DNA from: Nocardiopsis potens DSM 45234
Lineage (GTDB): Bacteria; Actinomycetota; Actinomycetes; Streptosporangiales; Streptosporangiaceae
Assembly (NCBI RefSeq): GCF_000341105.1
Contig: NZ_ANBB01000002.1
Span: forward strand, 1-64,000
DNA length: 64,000 bases
Reading direction: 5' to 3'
The translations under genes were made by a program, and so were the position numbers. Position 1 is the stretch's first letter. The number at the start of each line of letters is the position of its first letter. Below, one piece after another: positions 1-8,046 of the stretch. The notes beneath the pieces were generated by a model. The model had not been told where the DNA came from, did no database searches, and saw nothing but the letters and a program-made list of their open reading frames with translations.

Positions 1-17
1 AGGCTGTGCAGCCGCAT
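1..17 (-). CDS. sbcC: Exonuclease SbcC, first codons only (partial)
   Basis: On the minus strand an ATG at 17-15 overlaps the sbcD stop by one base (TGATG) and reads M-R-L-H-S before the window edge. SbcC proteins commonly begin MRLH or MKLH, and sbcC normally follows sbcD in one operon, so this is taken as the 5' end of the SMC-like ATPase subunit of the SbcCD nuclease. Only five full codons are visible, so the call rests on position and the tight coupling. Confidence 0.6.
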
Positions 18-1165
18 CAGGAAGAGGCCTCCTTGATCCGCAGCTCCTCCAGGGCGGTGCGGACCAGTGCCCGCTCCTCGTCGGAGGCGGGGGCGCCGCG
101 CGCCCAGTCGACGAAGTCGAACACCAGGTCGGGTTCGGCGCGGTCGGCGGGCCGGGCCCACCGGCGGTCCTCCGGGTCCGGGGCGCCCTCCGGTTCGAAG
201 ACCAGGTGCAGGGTGTGCGGGAAGCGCTCGCGGATCCGCTCCATGGGCCGCTCCGGGCGGACCGGGTCGGTCAGCGCGACCTCCAGCCAGTGCCCGGTGC
301 GCGGCTCCAGCGCGGGGTCGGCGAGCAGGTCCTCCAGCCGGCCGGAGATCCGCGAGACCGGGCGCTCCACCGGGGCCTCGGCGAACTCGGCGCGCACCGC
401 GCCGCCCCGGTCCAGCTCCACGATCCAGGAGCCCTTCACCTGGTGCTCCTCGGAGAAGGAGTAGGCGACCGGGGAGCCGGAGTAGCGGACCCGCTCCGAC
501 ATGCGCTGGCGGCCGTGCAGGTGGCCCAGGGCGACGTAGTCCGCCCCGTCGTAGAGCGACGCGGGCACGTGCGACGCCCCGCCGACGGAGATGTCCCGCT
601 CGCTGTCGGAGGGGGCGCCGCCGGTGACGAAGGCGTGCGAGAGCACCACCGAGCGGGTGCCGGCCGGGCGGGCGGCCAGGTCGGCGCGGACCAGGTCCAT
701 GGCGTGGCCGAGGACGGCGGGGTGGCCGCGCTCGGACAGCCCCCAGTGCGGGCGGGCGAGCTCCGGTTCGAGGTAGGGGATGCCGTAGAAGGCGACCGGC
801 CCGTGCCCGTCCTCGATCAGCACCGGGGCGCCGATGCCGTCCAGGGAGCTGCGCAGGTGCACGCCGGCCGCGTCGATCAGCCCGGAGCCGTAGTCGAGCC
901 GGACCATGGAGTCGTGGTTGCCGCTGATCAGCACGGCCCGGGCGCCGGTGTCCCGGATGCGGCGCAGCGCCTCGTCCAGCAGCCGCACCGCGTCCACCGG
1001 GGGCAGGGCGCGGTCGTAGAGGTCACCGGCGACCGCGACCACGTCGACCCGCTCGGCGCGGACCGTCTCCACCAGGTGGTCGATGAAGGCGGCCTGGGCC
1101 CCGAGCAGGCTCTCCCGGTGGAAGGTGCGCCCCAGGTGCCAGTCGGAGGTGTGCAAGATCCGCAT
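17..1165 (-). CDS. sbcD: Exonuclease SbcCD, nuclease subunit SbcD
   Basis: A protein of 382 residues, the usual SbcD length. It carries the calcineurin-type phosphoesterase motifs that bind the two Mn ions: DWHLG near residue 8, GDLYD near 56, GNHD near 90, and GHLHG in the second third. SbcD is the Mre11-like nuclease subunit; with SbcC it opens hairpins and cleans DNA ends during repair. The ATG at 1165 is chosen because MRILHTSDWH is the family N-terminus. A TACGCT hexamer lies 8 bases before it and there is no Shine-Dalgarno sequence, so the transcript may be leaderless. The stop overlaps the sbcC start, implying translational coupling. Confidence 0.93.
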   Translation of the reverse strand: MRILHTSDWHLGRTFHRESLLGAQAAFIDHLVETVRAERVDVVAVAGDLYDRALPPVDAVRLLDEALRRIRDTGARAVLISGNHDSMVRLDYGSGLIDAAGVHLRSSLDGIGAPVLIEDGHGPVAFYGIPYLEPELARPHWGLSERGHPAVLGHAMDLVRADLAARPAGTRSVVLSHAFVTGGAPSDSERDISVGGASHVPASLYDGADYVALGHLHGRQRMSERVRYSGSPVAYSFSEEHQVKGSWIVELDRGGAVRAEFAEAPVERPVSRISGRLEDLLADPALEPRTGHWLEVALTDPVRPERPMERIRERFPHTLHLVFEPEGAPDPEDRRWARPADRAEPDLVFDFVDWARGAPASDEERALVRTALEELRIKEASS

Positions 1166-1278
1166 GATCCGCGAGCGTACTGCAGTTCCGCCCGGCCCTG
1201 CGGGGAATCCCGGGCGGCTGTGGACGGCGGGCGGGGCGGGGGCGGGAGGCCGCCCCGGCGCCCCGCCCGCCGTCCGGG

Positions 1279-1944
1279 TCAGCCGGTCAGCCGGGCCATG
1301 GTCAGGCCGTCGCCGATGGGCAGCAGGACCACCTCGACCCGCCCGTCGGCGAGGACGTGGTCGTTGAAGTCGCGGATGCCCTGCACCGCGGCGGAGGTCT
1401 GGGCCGGGTCGACGACGCGCCCGTGCGAGAGGGTGTTGTCGGCGAGCAGCACGCCGCCCGGCCTCATCCGGGGGACCAGCTCCTCCCAGTAGCCGATGTA
1501 GCCCTCCTTGTCGGCGTCGATGAAGGCCAGGTCGAACGCGTGCCCGGCGGGCAGCGCGCGCAGGGTCTCCAGGGCCGGGCCGATCCGCAGGTCGATGCGG
1601 CCGGACAGGCCCGCGCGCTCCCAGTAGCGGCGGGCGATGCCGGTCCACTCCTCGCTGATGTCGCAGGCGAGCAGCGCGCCGGGGGCGTCCGGCAGGGCGC
1701 GGGCCAGGCAGATCGAGGAGTATCCGGTGAAGGTGCCGATCTCGACGGCGCTCCGCGCGCCGAGGACCTGCGCCAGCATGGTCATGAACCGGCCCTGCTC
1801 GGGGCCGATCTGCATGCCGGCCTGATCGGGGAGGGCGCGCAGCGTCTCCTCCGCGAGGTCGCGCAGGACCGGGTCGACCGGCGTGCTGTGCGCCACCAGG
1901 TAGTCGTGGAGCTCGGGCGTCATGGACTCGGTGGTTCTCGTCAC
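1279..1944 (-). CDS. Class I SAM-dependent O-methyltransferase (caffeoyl-CoA OMT family)
   Basis: 221 residues, typical of the Methyltransf_3 family of cation-dependent catechol-type O-methyltransferases. Visible are the SAM-binding motif EIGTFTGYSS (about residues 68-77), an acidic strand end ACDIS, and the metal-binding IDADKEGY (about 141-148) followed by DNTLSHG. The acceptor substrate cannot be read from sequence. The GTG start at 1944 is preceded by TAGCAT and a 6-base gap with no ribosome site, suggesting a leaderless mRNA. Downstream is sbcD with about 110 bases between, so an operon is uncertain. Confidence 0.88.
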   Translation of the reverse strand: MTRTTESMTPELHDYLVAHSTPVDPVLRDLAEETLRALPDQAGMQIGPEQGRFMTMLAQVLGARSAVEIGTFTGYSSICLARALPDAPGALLACDISEEWTGIARRYWERAGLSGRIDLRIGPALETLRALPAGHAFDLAFIDADKEGYIGYWEELVPRMRPGGVLLADNTLSHGRVVDPAQTSAAVQGIRDFNDHVLADGRVEVVLLPIGDGLTMARLTG

Positions 1945-1989
1945 AGGGCAATGCTAGTCCCGCGCGCCCCACCGGGCCCAGAGCGATGA

Positions 1990-2035
1990 TCCCGGCGCCG
2001 CCGCCGGTTCGGACTGCTCTGCGGCGGCGCCGGGA
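1990..2035. terminator. Strong hairpin, probable terminator of the hydrolase gene
   Basis: Fourteen-base perfect arms TCCCGGCGCCGCCG (1990-2003) and CGGCGGCGCCGGGA (2022-2035) enclose an 18-base loop. The hairpin lies 20 bases past the stop of the minus-strand hydrolase and upstream of the methyltransferase promoter. There is no U-tract, as is usual for actinomycete terminators. Confidence 0.55.
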
Positions 2036-2055
2036 CCGGCGCGGGAGGGGCGGGG

Positions 2056-2769
2056 TCAGACCTCGGGCAGCAGCGCCGGCCAGTCGAACAGGTAGAAGGC
2101 GTAGATGACGATGGCGATGGTCAGCCCGGGGGTGACCACGTTCCGCTCGATCTTGCCGTCGGTCTTGAAGCCGACGTTCTGGCCGACCCGGTAGCCGGTG
2201 AACGGCCACAGCAGCGGGACGCCCATGTGGGTGGCCATGTCGCCGATGAAGTGCAGCAGGCAGCCGAAGGCCACCGCGGCGCCCATCCAGGTGTAGTCGG
2301 TGCCGGCGCTGTACAGCGAGAGCGTGACGCCCGCGGTGAGCAGCGCGTTGATCACCCCGGCCGCGGTGCGGTTCTTGTCCAGGCCCAGCCCCAGGCCGTT
2401 GAAGGCGATGCCGACCAGCAGGAACACGAAGATCTGCACGGCCATTTCGGACCAGAGCGCCAGGCCCTGCGCGATGGCACCCATGAGCAGGGCGAACAGC
2501 AGCGAGTGGGTGCCGTTGCGGTGGCCGCCGAACACCCAGTTCATGAAGGCGCCCAGGGTCCGGGTGAGGGCCCCGTAGGTCTGGGTGATGGTGGCGCTCT
2601 TGTGGTCGAGGTCGGGGATGAGCGCGGCGCCCGCGCAGACCAGCGCGCCCGCGATGATCTCGCCGGGGCCCATGTGGAAGGTGGTGCCGAGTATTTCGGC
2701 GCCGTCCAGCAGAGGAACGACAGCCATCCAGCCGACCGCGCCGCTCAGCGCGTGAGAGTGCCCCATCAT
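2056..2769 (-). CDS. YdjM-type membrane-bound metal-dependent hydrolase
   Basis: About 237 residues with four to five hydrophobic segments and the conserved polar motifs of the YdjM/DUF457 family: GHSHALSG at the N-terminus, PDLDHKSAT near residue 55, HRNGTHSLL near 83 and a later LHFIGDMATHMG. Family members are inner-membrane proteins with a putative metal-dependent hydrolase site; the E. coli homolog is SOS-linked, but the substrate is unknown. I place the start at ATG 2769 (MMGHSH), which matches family N-termini and has TACCGT 8 bases upstream. A GTG at 2811 would add 14 residues and has CATAAT 5 bases upstream. Both choices lack a ribosome site. Confidence 0.82.
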   Translation of the reverse strand: MMGHSHALSGAVGWMAVVPLLDGAEILGTTFHMGPGEIIAGALVCAGAALIPDLDHKSATITQTYGALTRTLGAFMNWVFGGHRNGTHSLLFALLMGAIAQGLALWSEMAVQIFVFLLVGIAFNGLGLGLDKNRTAAGVINALLTAGVTLSLYSAGTDYTWMGAAVAFGCLLHFIGDMATHMGVPLLWPFTGYRVGQNVGFKTDGKIERNVVTPGLTIAIVIYAFYLFDWPALLPEV

Positions 2770-2940
2770 GAGCGGAAACGGTAGCGGCCGTCCGCATTCC
2801 TGGCGAATCACGGCTGATTATGGCGATTCTTCGGCGGTGTTTCCGTGCGGCTGAATCCGCGCACCGGAATGATAGGCCCGCGGCGAGGGGAACGGGAGGG
2901 AAGGATCGTGAACATCCTGTGACGAGGCGGGTGTAAGTCG

Positions 2941-2970
2941 TTGACGCTTTTCTGCGCACGCTGGTAGACA
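2941..2970 (+). promoter_or_regulatory. Housekeeping-type promoter of the peptide ABC importer operon
   Basis: TTGACG (2941-2946), an 18-base spacer and TAGACA (2965-2970) make a good sigma-70/HrdB-like promoter. The predicted 5' leader to the start at 3030 is about 50 bases. It includes a weak stem AACGGG/CCCGTT (2979-3001) followed by TTT, which might act as an attenuator. A GAAGAGGGG ribosome site is at 3012-3020. Confidence 0.6.
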
Positions 2971-3029
2971 ACCAACTTAACGGGTTTGAGGTCCCCCCGT
3001 TTTCCCAGCGTGAAGAGGGGTTGCCGACC

Positions 3030-4898
3030 ATGTCCACCGTAATCCCCCCGACCGCGCCCGCTCCGGGCGCGGACGGCGCGCCGGGCGCTCCCCGAGCGCG
3101 CCGGCGCACCGCGACGAGACTCCTCGCCGGCGCCGCCTCCCTCGGCCTGGCCGGCGCCCTGCTGCCCGCCGGGGCCGCCGCGGCCGAGGCCGAGCAGGAC
3201 ACCATGACCGTCGCGATCTCCCAGCCGGTCGACTCGCTGAGCCCCTTCCTCGCCCAGCGGCTGATCAGCACCAGCATCCACAAGATGGTCTACGAGGGCC
3301 TCGTCGGCTACGACCCGGAGACCAACGAGCCCCACCCCATGCTCGCCGAGTCCTGGGAGCCCTCCGAGGACGGGCTCACCTGGACCTACACCCTCCGCGA
3401 GGGGATGAAGTGGAGCGACGGGGAGCCGATCACCGCCGATGACGCCGCCTGGACCTTCACCACGATGATGGAGGACTCCGACGCGGCCACCGCCAACGGC
3501 AACTACGTGGAGAACTTCGAGAAGGCCGAGGCGGTCGACGAGCGCACCCTGGAGGTCACCCTCAAGGAGCCCCAGGCCACCATGCTCTCCATGGACGTGC
3601 CGATCCTCCCCGAGCACGTCTGGGCCGAGGCCGGCGACTACGGCGACTTCCACAACGAGGAGTTCCCGGTGGTCGGCAGCGGGCCGTTCACCATCACCGG
3701 GCACGAGCCCAACCAGTCGGTCACCATCGAGGCCAACCCCGAGTACTACGACGGCGCCCCGGAGTTCGAGAAGGTCGTCTTCCGCTACTTCTCCGACCAG
3801 GACGCCCAGGTCGAGGCGTTGCGCAAGGGCGAGGTCTCGCTGGTCTCCGGCCTCACCCCGGCCCAGGCCGACTCGCTGGAGGGCCAGGAGGGCATCACCG
3901 TCAACAAGGCCAGCGGCAAGCGCTTCCAGGCGTTCACCGTCAACCCCGGCGCCGAGACCCAGGACGGCGAGGAGTTCGGCGACGGCCACCCCGCACTGGA
4001 GGACAAGACCCTGCGCCAGGCCATCATGATGGCCATCGACAAGCAGGAGCTGGTGGACACCGCCTACGGCGGCTACGCCGAGCCGGCCGAGGGCTACATC
4101 CCCTCCCGCTACCCGGACTACTACTGGGAGCCCGAGGGCGACGACCGGCTCCCCTTCGACCCCGACGCCGCCAACGCGATGCTGGACGAGGCCGGCTACG
4201 AGGAGGGCGAGGACGGGGTCCGCGAATCCCCCGACGGCGACCGGCTCGAACTGCGCATGCACACGCACAACGACCGGCCGGACTACGTCGCCATGGCGCC
4301 GATCATCGTGGAGCGCCTCGCCGACATCGGCATCGAGGTGGAGAACAAGGAGGTCGACCCCGGTGTGCTCAGCGACGCGCTGCACAGCGGCGAGTACGAC
4401 CTCATCTGGACCGGCTGGTCGGTCAACCCCGACCCGGACTACGTGCTGGGCATCCACACCTGCGACGCGCTGCCCGAGGAGCCGGGCACGATGCGCGGCG
4501 ACGCCTACTTCTGCAACGAGGAGTACGACGAGCTCTACGCCGAGCAGCTCGCCGCCTACGACGACCCGGAGGGGCGGGCCGAGATCATCAAGCGGATGCA
4601 GGCCGTCCTCTACGACGAGGCCGTGGTCGACGTGCTGACCTACGCCGACACGCTGGAGGCCTACCGCTCCGACCAGATCGCCTCGATGCAGCCCCAGCCG
4701 GACCCCGGCGGCAACCTCTGGGGCCAGGACGGCCACTGGAGCTTCTCCAGTGCGGTCCCGGCCGAGGGGGGATCCGGCGGCACCGGCCCGTCCGGCGGCG
4801 TGATCGCCGGCATCGCGGCGGCCGTGGTGCTGGTCGTCGGCGGGGCCGTGTTCCTGCTGGTGCGGCGCCGCTCGGCGACCGCAGACGACCGCGAATAG
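3030..4898 (+). CDS. Peptide ABC transporter substrate-binding protein, C-terminally anchored
   Basis: A family 5 (DppA/OppA-like) extracellular solute-binding protein of 622 residues that should deliver di- or oligopeptides to the permeases encoded next. It has a twin-Arg-rich N-terminus and hydrophobic signal segment (about residues 25-50, cleavage near AAAAEAE). The SBP_bac_5 body includes the signature YEGLVGYDPETNEPHPMLAE. At the C-terminus a Gly/Ser linker is followed by one membrane helix (about 585-610) and an RRR stop-transfer. No lipobox Cys is present. The start at 3030 is preferred over TTG 3021 because the GAAGAGGGG site is correctly spaced. It is the first gene of the operon. 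Confidence 0.92.
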   Translation: MSTVIPPTAPAPGADGAPGAPRARRRTATRLLAGAASLGLAGALLPAGAAAAEAEQDTMTVAISQPVDSLSPFLAQRLISTSIHKMVYEGLVGYDPETNEPHPMLAESWEPSEDGLTWTYTLREGMKWSDGEPITADDAAWTFTTMMEDSDAATANGNYVENFEKAEAVDERTLEVTLKEPQATMLSMDVPILPEHVWAEAGDYGDFHNEEFPVVGSGPFTITGHEPNQSVTIEANPEYYDGAPEFEKVVFRYFSDQDAQVEALRKGEVSLVSGLTPAQADSLEGQEGITVNKASGKRFQAFTVNPGAETQDGEEFGDGHPALEDKTLRQAIMMAIDKQELVDTAYGGYAEPAEGYIPSRYPDYYWEPEGDDRLPFDPDAANAMLDEAGYEEGEDGVRESPDGDRLELRMHTHNDRPDYVAMAPIIVERLADIGIEVENKEVDPGVLSDALHSGEYDLIWTGWSVNPDPDYVLGIHTCDALPEEPGTMRGDAYFCNEEYDELYAEQLAAYDDPEGRAEIIKRMQAVLYDEAVVDVLTYADTLEAYRSDQIASMQPQPDPGGNLWGQDGHWSFSSAVPAEGGSGGTGPSGGVIAGIAAAVVLVVGGAVFLLVRRRSATADDRE

Positions 4899-4980
4899 CA
4901 GAGGCGGCCGCGAACGACTCGGCCGCGCGCCCCGCCCGGCCCCGCCGGGGGCCGGGCGGGGCCCGAGCGAAAGGCCTCCG

Positions 4981-6030
4981 TTGACCGATACCCAGACCTC
5001 CGGGGCGGCGCCGCCCGCCCCGGACGCCGCGCCCGGCCCCCGGCCCAGGGCCGGCCGCGTCCTGCGCTACCTGGGCGGCCGCCTGCTGACCGCCGCGGTC
5101 TCCCTGGCCGCGGTGATGGTCACCTCGTTCTTCCTCTTCCGCATCCTGCCCGGCGACCCGGTCGCCGCGATGACCGAGGGCCGCGAGGTCAGCGTCGAGC
5201 AGATGGAGGCGCTGCGCCGCGAGTTCGGCCTGGACCAGCCGCTGTGGCAGCAGTTCCTCGACTACTGCGCCCGGATGCTCCGGTTCGACCTCGGGGTCTC
5301 CTACGAGTTCCACCGCCCGGTGGCCGAGCTGGTGGCCGAGCGGATCGGCCCCACCGTGCTGCTGGCCGGCACCGGCACCCTGATCGCCGCGGCGCTCGGC
5401 CTGGTCCTGGGCACCCGCGCCGCCTGGCGCCGCGGCTCGGCCGGCGACCGGATCAGCTCCTCGGTGGCCCTGCTGCTCTGGTCGGTGCCGTCGTTCTGGC
5501 TGGGCCTGCTGCTCATCGTGCTGCTGGCCTCCGGGACCGGCTGGCTGCCCGGCCTCTTCCCCACCGGCGGGATGGTCTCGCCGGGCACCACCGGCGCGCT
5601 GGACACCGCGGTCGACGTCGCCCACCACATGGTGCTGCCGGTGGCCACCATGGTCGCCGTGGTCTACGCCCAGTACCTGATGATCATGCGCTCCTCGGTG
5701 CTGGACGAGATGGGCGCGGACTACCTCACCACCGCGCGGGCCAAGGGGCTCCGCGACGACCTGGTGCTGCGCCGGCACGCGGTGCCCAACGCGCTGCTGC
5801 CCACCGTCACCCTGATCTTCCTCAACCTCGGCCGGGTCTTCGGCGGCGTCATCCTGATCGAGACCGTCTTCGCCTGGCCCGGGCTGGGGTCGCTGTTCTA
5901 CTCCGGGCTCAAGGTGCCCGACCTGCCGCTGGTGCAGGCCCTGTTCGTCATCTTCGCGGGCGCGGTGATCATCATGAACCTCCTGGCCGACCTGGTCTAC
6001 CCGCTCCTCGACCCGCGGGTGCGGACGTGA
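4981..6030 (+). CDS. Peptide ABC transporter permease, DppB-type
   Basis: 349 residues with about six membrane helices after a 30-residue Pro/Ala-rich cytoplasmic tail. The N-terminal TM segment is followed by RILPGDPVAAM, typical of DppB/OppB permeases. The EAA coupling loop, DYLTTARAKGLRDDLVLRRHAVPNAL in family terms, is near residues 243-268 and contacts the ATPases. The start is TTG 4981 with GAAAGG just upstream. The stop overlaps the next permease start (GTGA), so expression is coupled. It forms the inner-membrane channel with the 6027 gene. Confidence 0.92.
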   Translation: MTDTQTSGAAPPAPDAAPGPRPRAGRVLRYLGGRLLTAAVSLAAVMVTSFFLFRILPGDPVAAMTEGREVSVEQMEALRREFGLDQPLWQQFLDYCARMLRFDLGVSYEFHRPVAELVAERIGPTVLLAGTGTLIAAALGLVLGTRAAWRRGSAGDRISSSVALLLWSVPSFWLGLLLIVLLASGTGWLPGLFPTGGMVSPGTTGALDTAVDVAHHMVLPVATMVAVVYAQYLMIMRSSVLDEMGADYLTTARAKGLRDDLVLRRHAVPNALLPTVTLIFLNLGRVFGGVILIETVFAWPGLGSLFYSGLKVPDLPLVQALFVIFAGAVIIMNLLADLVYPLLDPRVRT

Positions 6031-6932
6031 CCGCCCCGGCGGCGTCGCGCCGCGCGGTGGTCCGGGCCCGCCGCCGGGCGGCCCTGCGGAAGTACACCCG
6101 CTCCTACGCGGAGAACAGGGCCGGGCTGTTCGGCCTGGCCGCACTGGCGCTCGCGGTCCTGGTCGCGCTGGCCGCACCGCTGTTCATCCCGGCCGAGGCG
6201 CTCAGCGTCACCGGCGCCCCCGGGGAGCGGTTCGAACCGCCCGACGCGGAGTTCCCGCTGGGCACCGACACCTACGGCCGCTCCGTGCTCGACCTGGTGG
6301 TCTGGGGCGCGCGGATCTCGCTGACGGTCGGCTTCCTCGCCGCGGCCGTCTCGGTCGCCCTGGGCACCGTGATCGGCGTCATCGCCGGCCACTTCGGCGG
6401 CCTGGCCTCCAACGTGCTGATGCGGATCACCGACTGGTTCCTGGTGCTGCCCACCCTGGTCATGGCGATCGCCCTGGCCGCGGTCATGGAGCGCAGCACG
6501 CTCACCATCATCATCGCGATCGGCGTGACCTCCTGGCCGTCCACCGCCCGGATCGTCCGCGCGCAGACGCTGTCGGTGGAGGCCCGGCCCTACATCGAGC
6601 GGGCCCGCGCGCTCGGCGGCGGACACCTGCACGTGATGCTCAGGCACGTGCTGCCCAACGTCATGCCGGTGGTGATCGCGCAGACCACGCTGCTGGTCGC
6701 GGAGGCGATCGTGATGGAGTCCACGCTGTCCTTCCTCGGCCTGGGCTCGCCGGGCGCGATCTCCTGGGGCGGCATCCTGCAGGACGCCCGCAACTCCGGG
6801 GCGATCAGCTCCGGCATGTGGTGGTACATGGTCCCGCCGGGGCTGGCCATCGCCCTGGTCGCCCTCTCCTTCACGCTGTGCGGGCGCGCCCTGGAGGGCG
6901 TGTTCAACCCCAGGCTCCGGGAGCGCCGATGA
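6027..6932 (+). CDS. Peptide ABC transporter permease, DppC-type
   Basis: 301 residues with the DppC/OppC layout: an N-terminal cytoplasmic segment and first helix, the periplasmic motif PLGTDTYGRSVLDLVVWGAR, then five helices. The EAA loop (ERARALGGGHLHVMLRHVLPN) lies near residues 191-211. It pairs with the preceding DppB-type permease. The GTG at 6027 overlaps the upstream stop, and its own stop overlaps the ATG of the ATPase at 6929 (ATGA). This places all genes from 3030 to 9074 in one translationally coupled operon. Confidence 0.93.
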   Translation: MTAPAASRRAVVRARRRAALRKYTRSYAENRAGLFGLAALALAVLVALAAPLFIPAEALSVTGAPGERFEPPDAEFPLGTDTYGRSVLDLVVWGARISLTVGFLAAAVSVALGTVIGVIAGHFGGLASNVLMRITDWFLVLPTLVMAIALAAVMERSTLTIIIAIGVTSWPSTARIVRAQTLSVEARPYIERARALGGGHLHVMLRHVLPNVMPVVIAQTTLLVAEAIVMESTLSFLGLGSPGAISWGGILQDARNSGAISSGMWWYMVPPGLAIALVALSFTLCGRALEGVFNPRLRERR

Positions 6933-7900
6933 CCCTGCTCGAAGTCGAGGACCTGACCGTCTCCTACCGCATCGCCGGAGGGGAGGCGCCCGCGGTGCGC
7001 GGCGTCTCCTTCTCCCTGGAGCCCGGCAGCAAGCTGGGCGTGGCCGGGGAGTCCGGGTGCGGCAAGTCCACCGTCGCGCTGGCGCTGCTGCGGCTGCTGC
7101 CCAAGACCGCCCGGATCGGCGGGACGATCCGGGTGGACGGCGAGGACGTCCTCGGGATGCGCTGGGGCCGGCTGCGCGCGGTGCGCTGGGCCGGCGCCTC
7201 CATCGTCTTCCAGGGCGCCATGCACTCGCTGAACGCGGTGCGCAGGGTCGGCGACCAGATCGCCGAGCCGATCCTGCTGCACGGCACCGCCCCCCGGGCG
7301 GAGGTGCCGGAGCGGGTCGGGTCGCTGCTGGAGCGGGTCGGCCTGCCCCGCTGGCGGGCCCGCTCCTACCCGCACGAGCTCTCCGGCGGCCAGCGCCAGC
7401 GGGTGATGATCGCGATGGCGCTGGCCTGCGAACCGAAGCTGATCGTCGCCGACGAGCCCACCACCGCCCTGGACGTGATGATCCAGGCGCAGATCCTCCG
7501 GCTGATCGACGACCTGGTCGGCGGGCAGGGCATCGGCATGCTGATGATCAGCCACGACCTGGCGGTACTGGCCGACACCTGCGACCGGCTGGCGGTGATG
7601 TACGCCGGCCGGATCGTCGAGGAGGGGCCCGCGGCCGCCGTCGTCGCCGACGCCCGGCACCCCTACGGCGCCGCGCTCAGCGCCGCCTTCCCCAGGATCG
7701 GCGACCCGGCCTCCCGCCGCGCCCCCCGCGGCCTGCCCGGCGACCCCCCGGACCCGGCCGACCTCCCCGTGGGGTGCTCGTTCCGCCCGCGCTGCCCGGT
7801 CGCCGAGGAGCGCTGCGCGGAGGTGGACCCCGTGCTGTACCCGGTGCCGGGCGGCCGCAGCGCCGCCTGCATCAAGGTGCGGGCGGAGGAGCCGGCATGA
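6929..7900 (+). CDS. Peptide ABC transporter ATP-binding protein, DppD-type
   Basis: 323 residues. Walker A GESGCGKST is near residue 37, the Q-loop is at FQGAM, the ABC signature is LSGGQRQRV near 151, Walker B is LIVADEPTTALDV near 172, and the H-loop is ISHDL. The C-terminal oligopeptide/dipeptide-transporter extension has the Cys pattern CSFRPRCP...C found in DppD/DppF proteins. It powers uptake as a heterodimer with the 8043 product. The ATG overlaps the permease stop. Confidence 0.94.
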   Translation: MTLLEVEDLTVSYRIAGGEAPAVRGVSFSLEPGSKLGVAGESGCGKSTVALALLRLLPKTARIGGTIRVDGEDVLGMRWGRLRAVRWAGASIVFQGAMHSLNAVRRVGDQIAEPILLHGTAPRAEVPERVGSLLERVGLPRWRARSYPHELSGGQRQRVMIAMALACEPKLIVADEPTTALDVMIQAQILRLIDDLVGGQGIGMLMISHDLAVLADTCDRLAVMYAGRIVEEGPAAAVVADARHPYGAALSAAFPRIGDPASRRAPRGLPGDPPDPADLPVGCSFRPRCPVAEERCAEVDPVLYPVPGGRSAACIKVRAEEPA

Positions 7901-8046
7901 CCCGCCGACCGCCGCGGGCGGCACGGCGGCCGGCCCGGTCCCCCTCCGGCTCCGGCGGGCCGGAGGGGGCCGGTGCCCGGTGCTCCCCGGCGGGGCCGGC
8001 GGAGACCGCAGTGACCAGGGGCGGGGCAGAGGAGGAGGCCGGATGA
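7897..8046 (+). CDS. Possible 49-residue bridging ORF between the two ATPase genes
   Basis: A small Arg/Pro/Gly-rich frame whose ATG overlaps the dppD-type stop (ATGA at 7897) and whose TGA overlaps the next ATPase start (ATGA at 8043). It therefore fills the 142-base gap exactly. It resembles no family I know and its composition is that of generic GC-rich DNA. It may be only a ribosome bridge that keeps the two ATPases coupled, or a chance frame. Confidence 0.25.
   Translation: MTRRPPRAARRPARSPSGSGGPEGAGARCSPAGPAETAVTRGGAEEEAG

Noticed and set aside
17-3283. A single minus-strand frame of about 1088 codons covering three genes
   Set aside because: Only its 3' part (from 1165) is SbcD; the remainder is antisense or off-frame to the methyltransferase and hydrolase genes and is low-complexity Arg/Pro/Gly.
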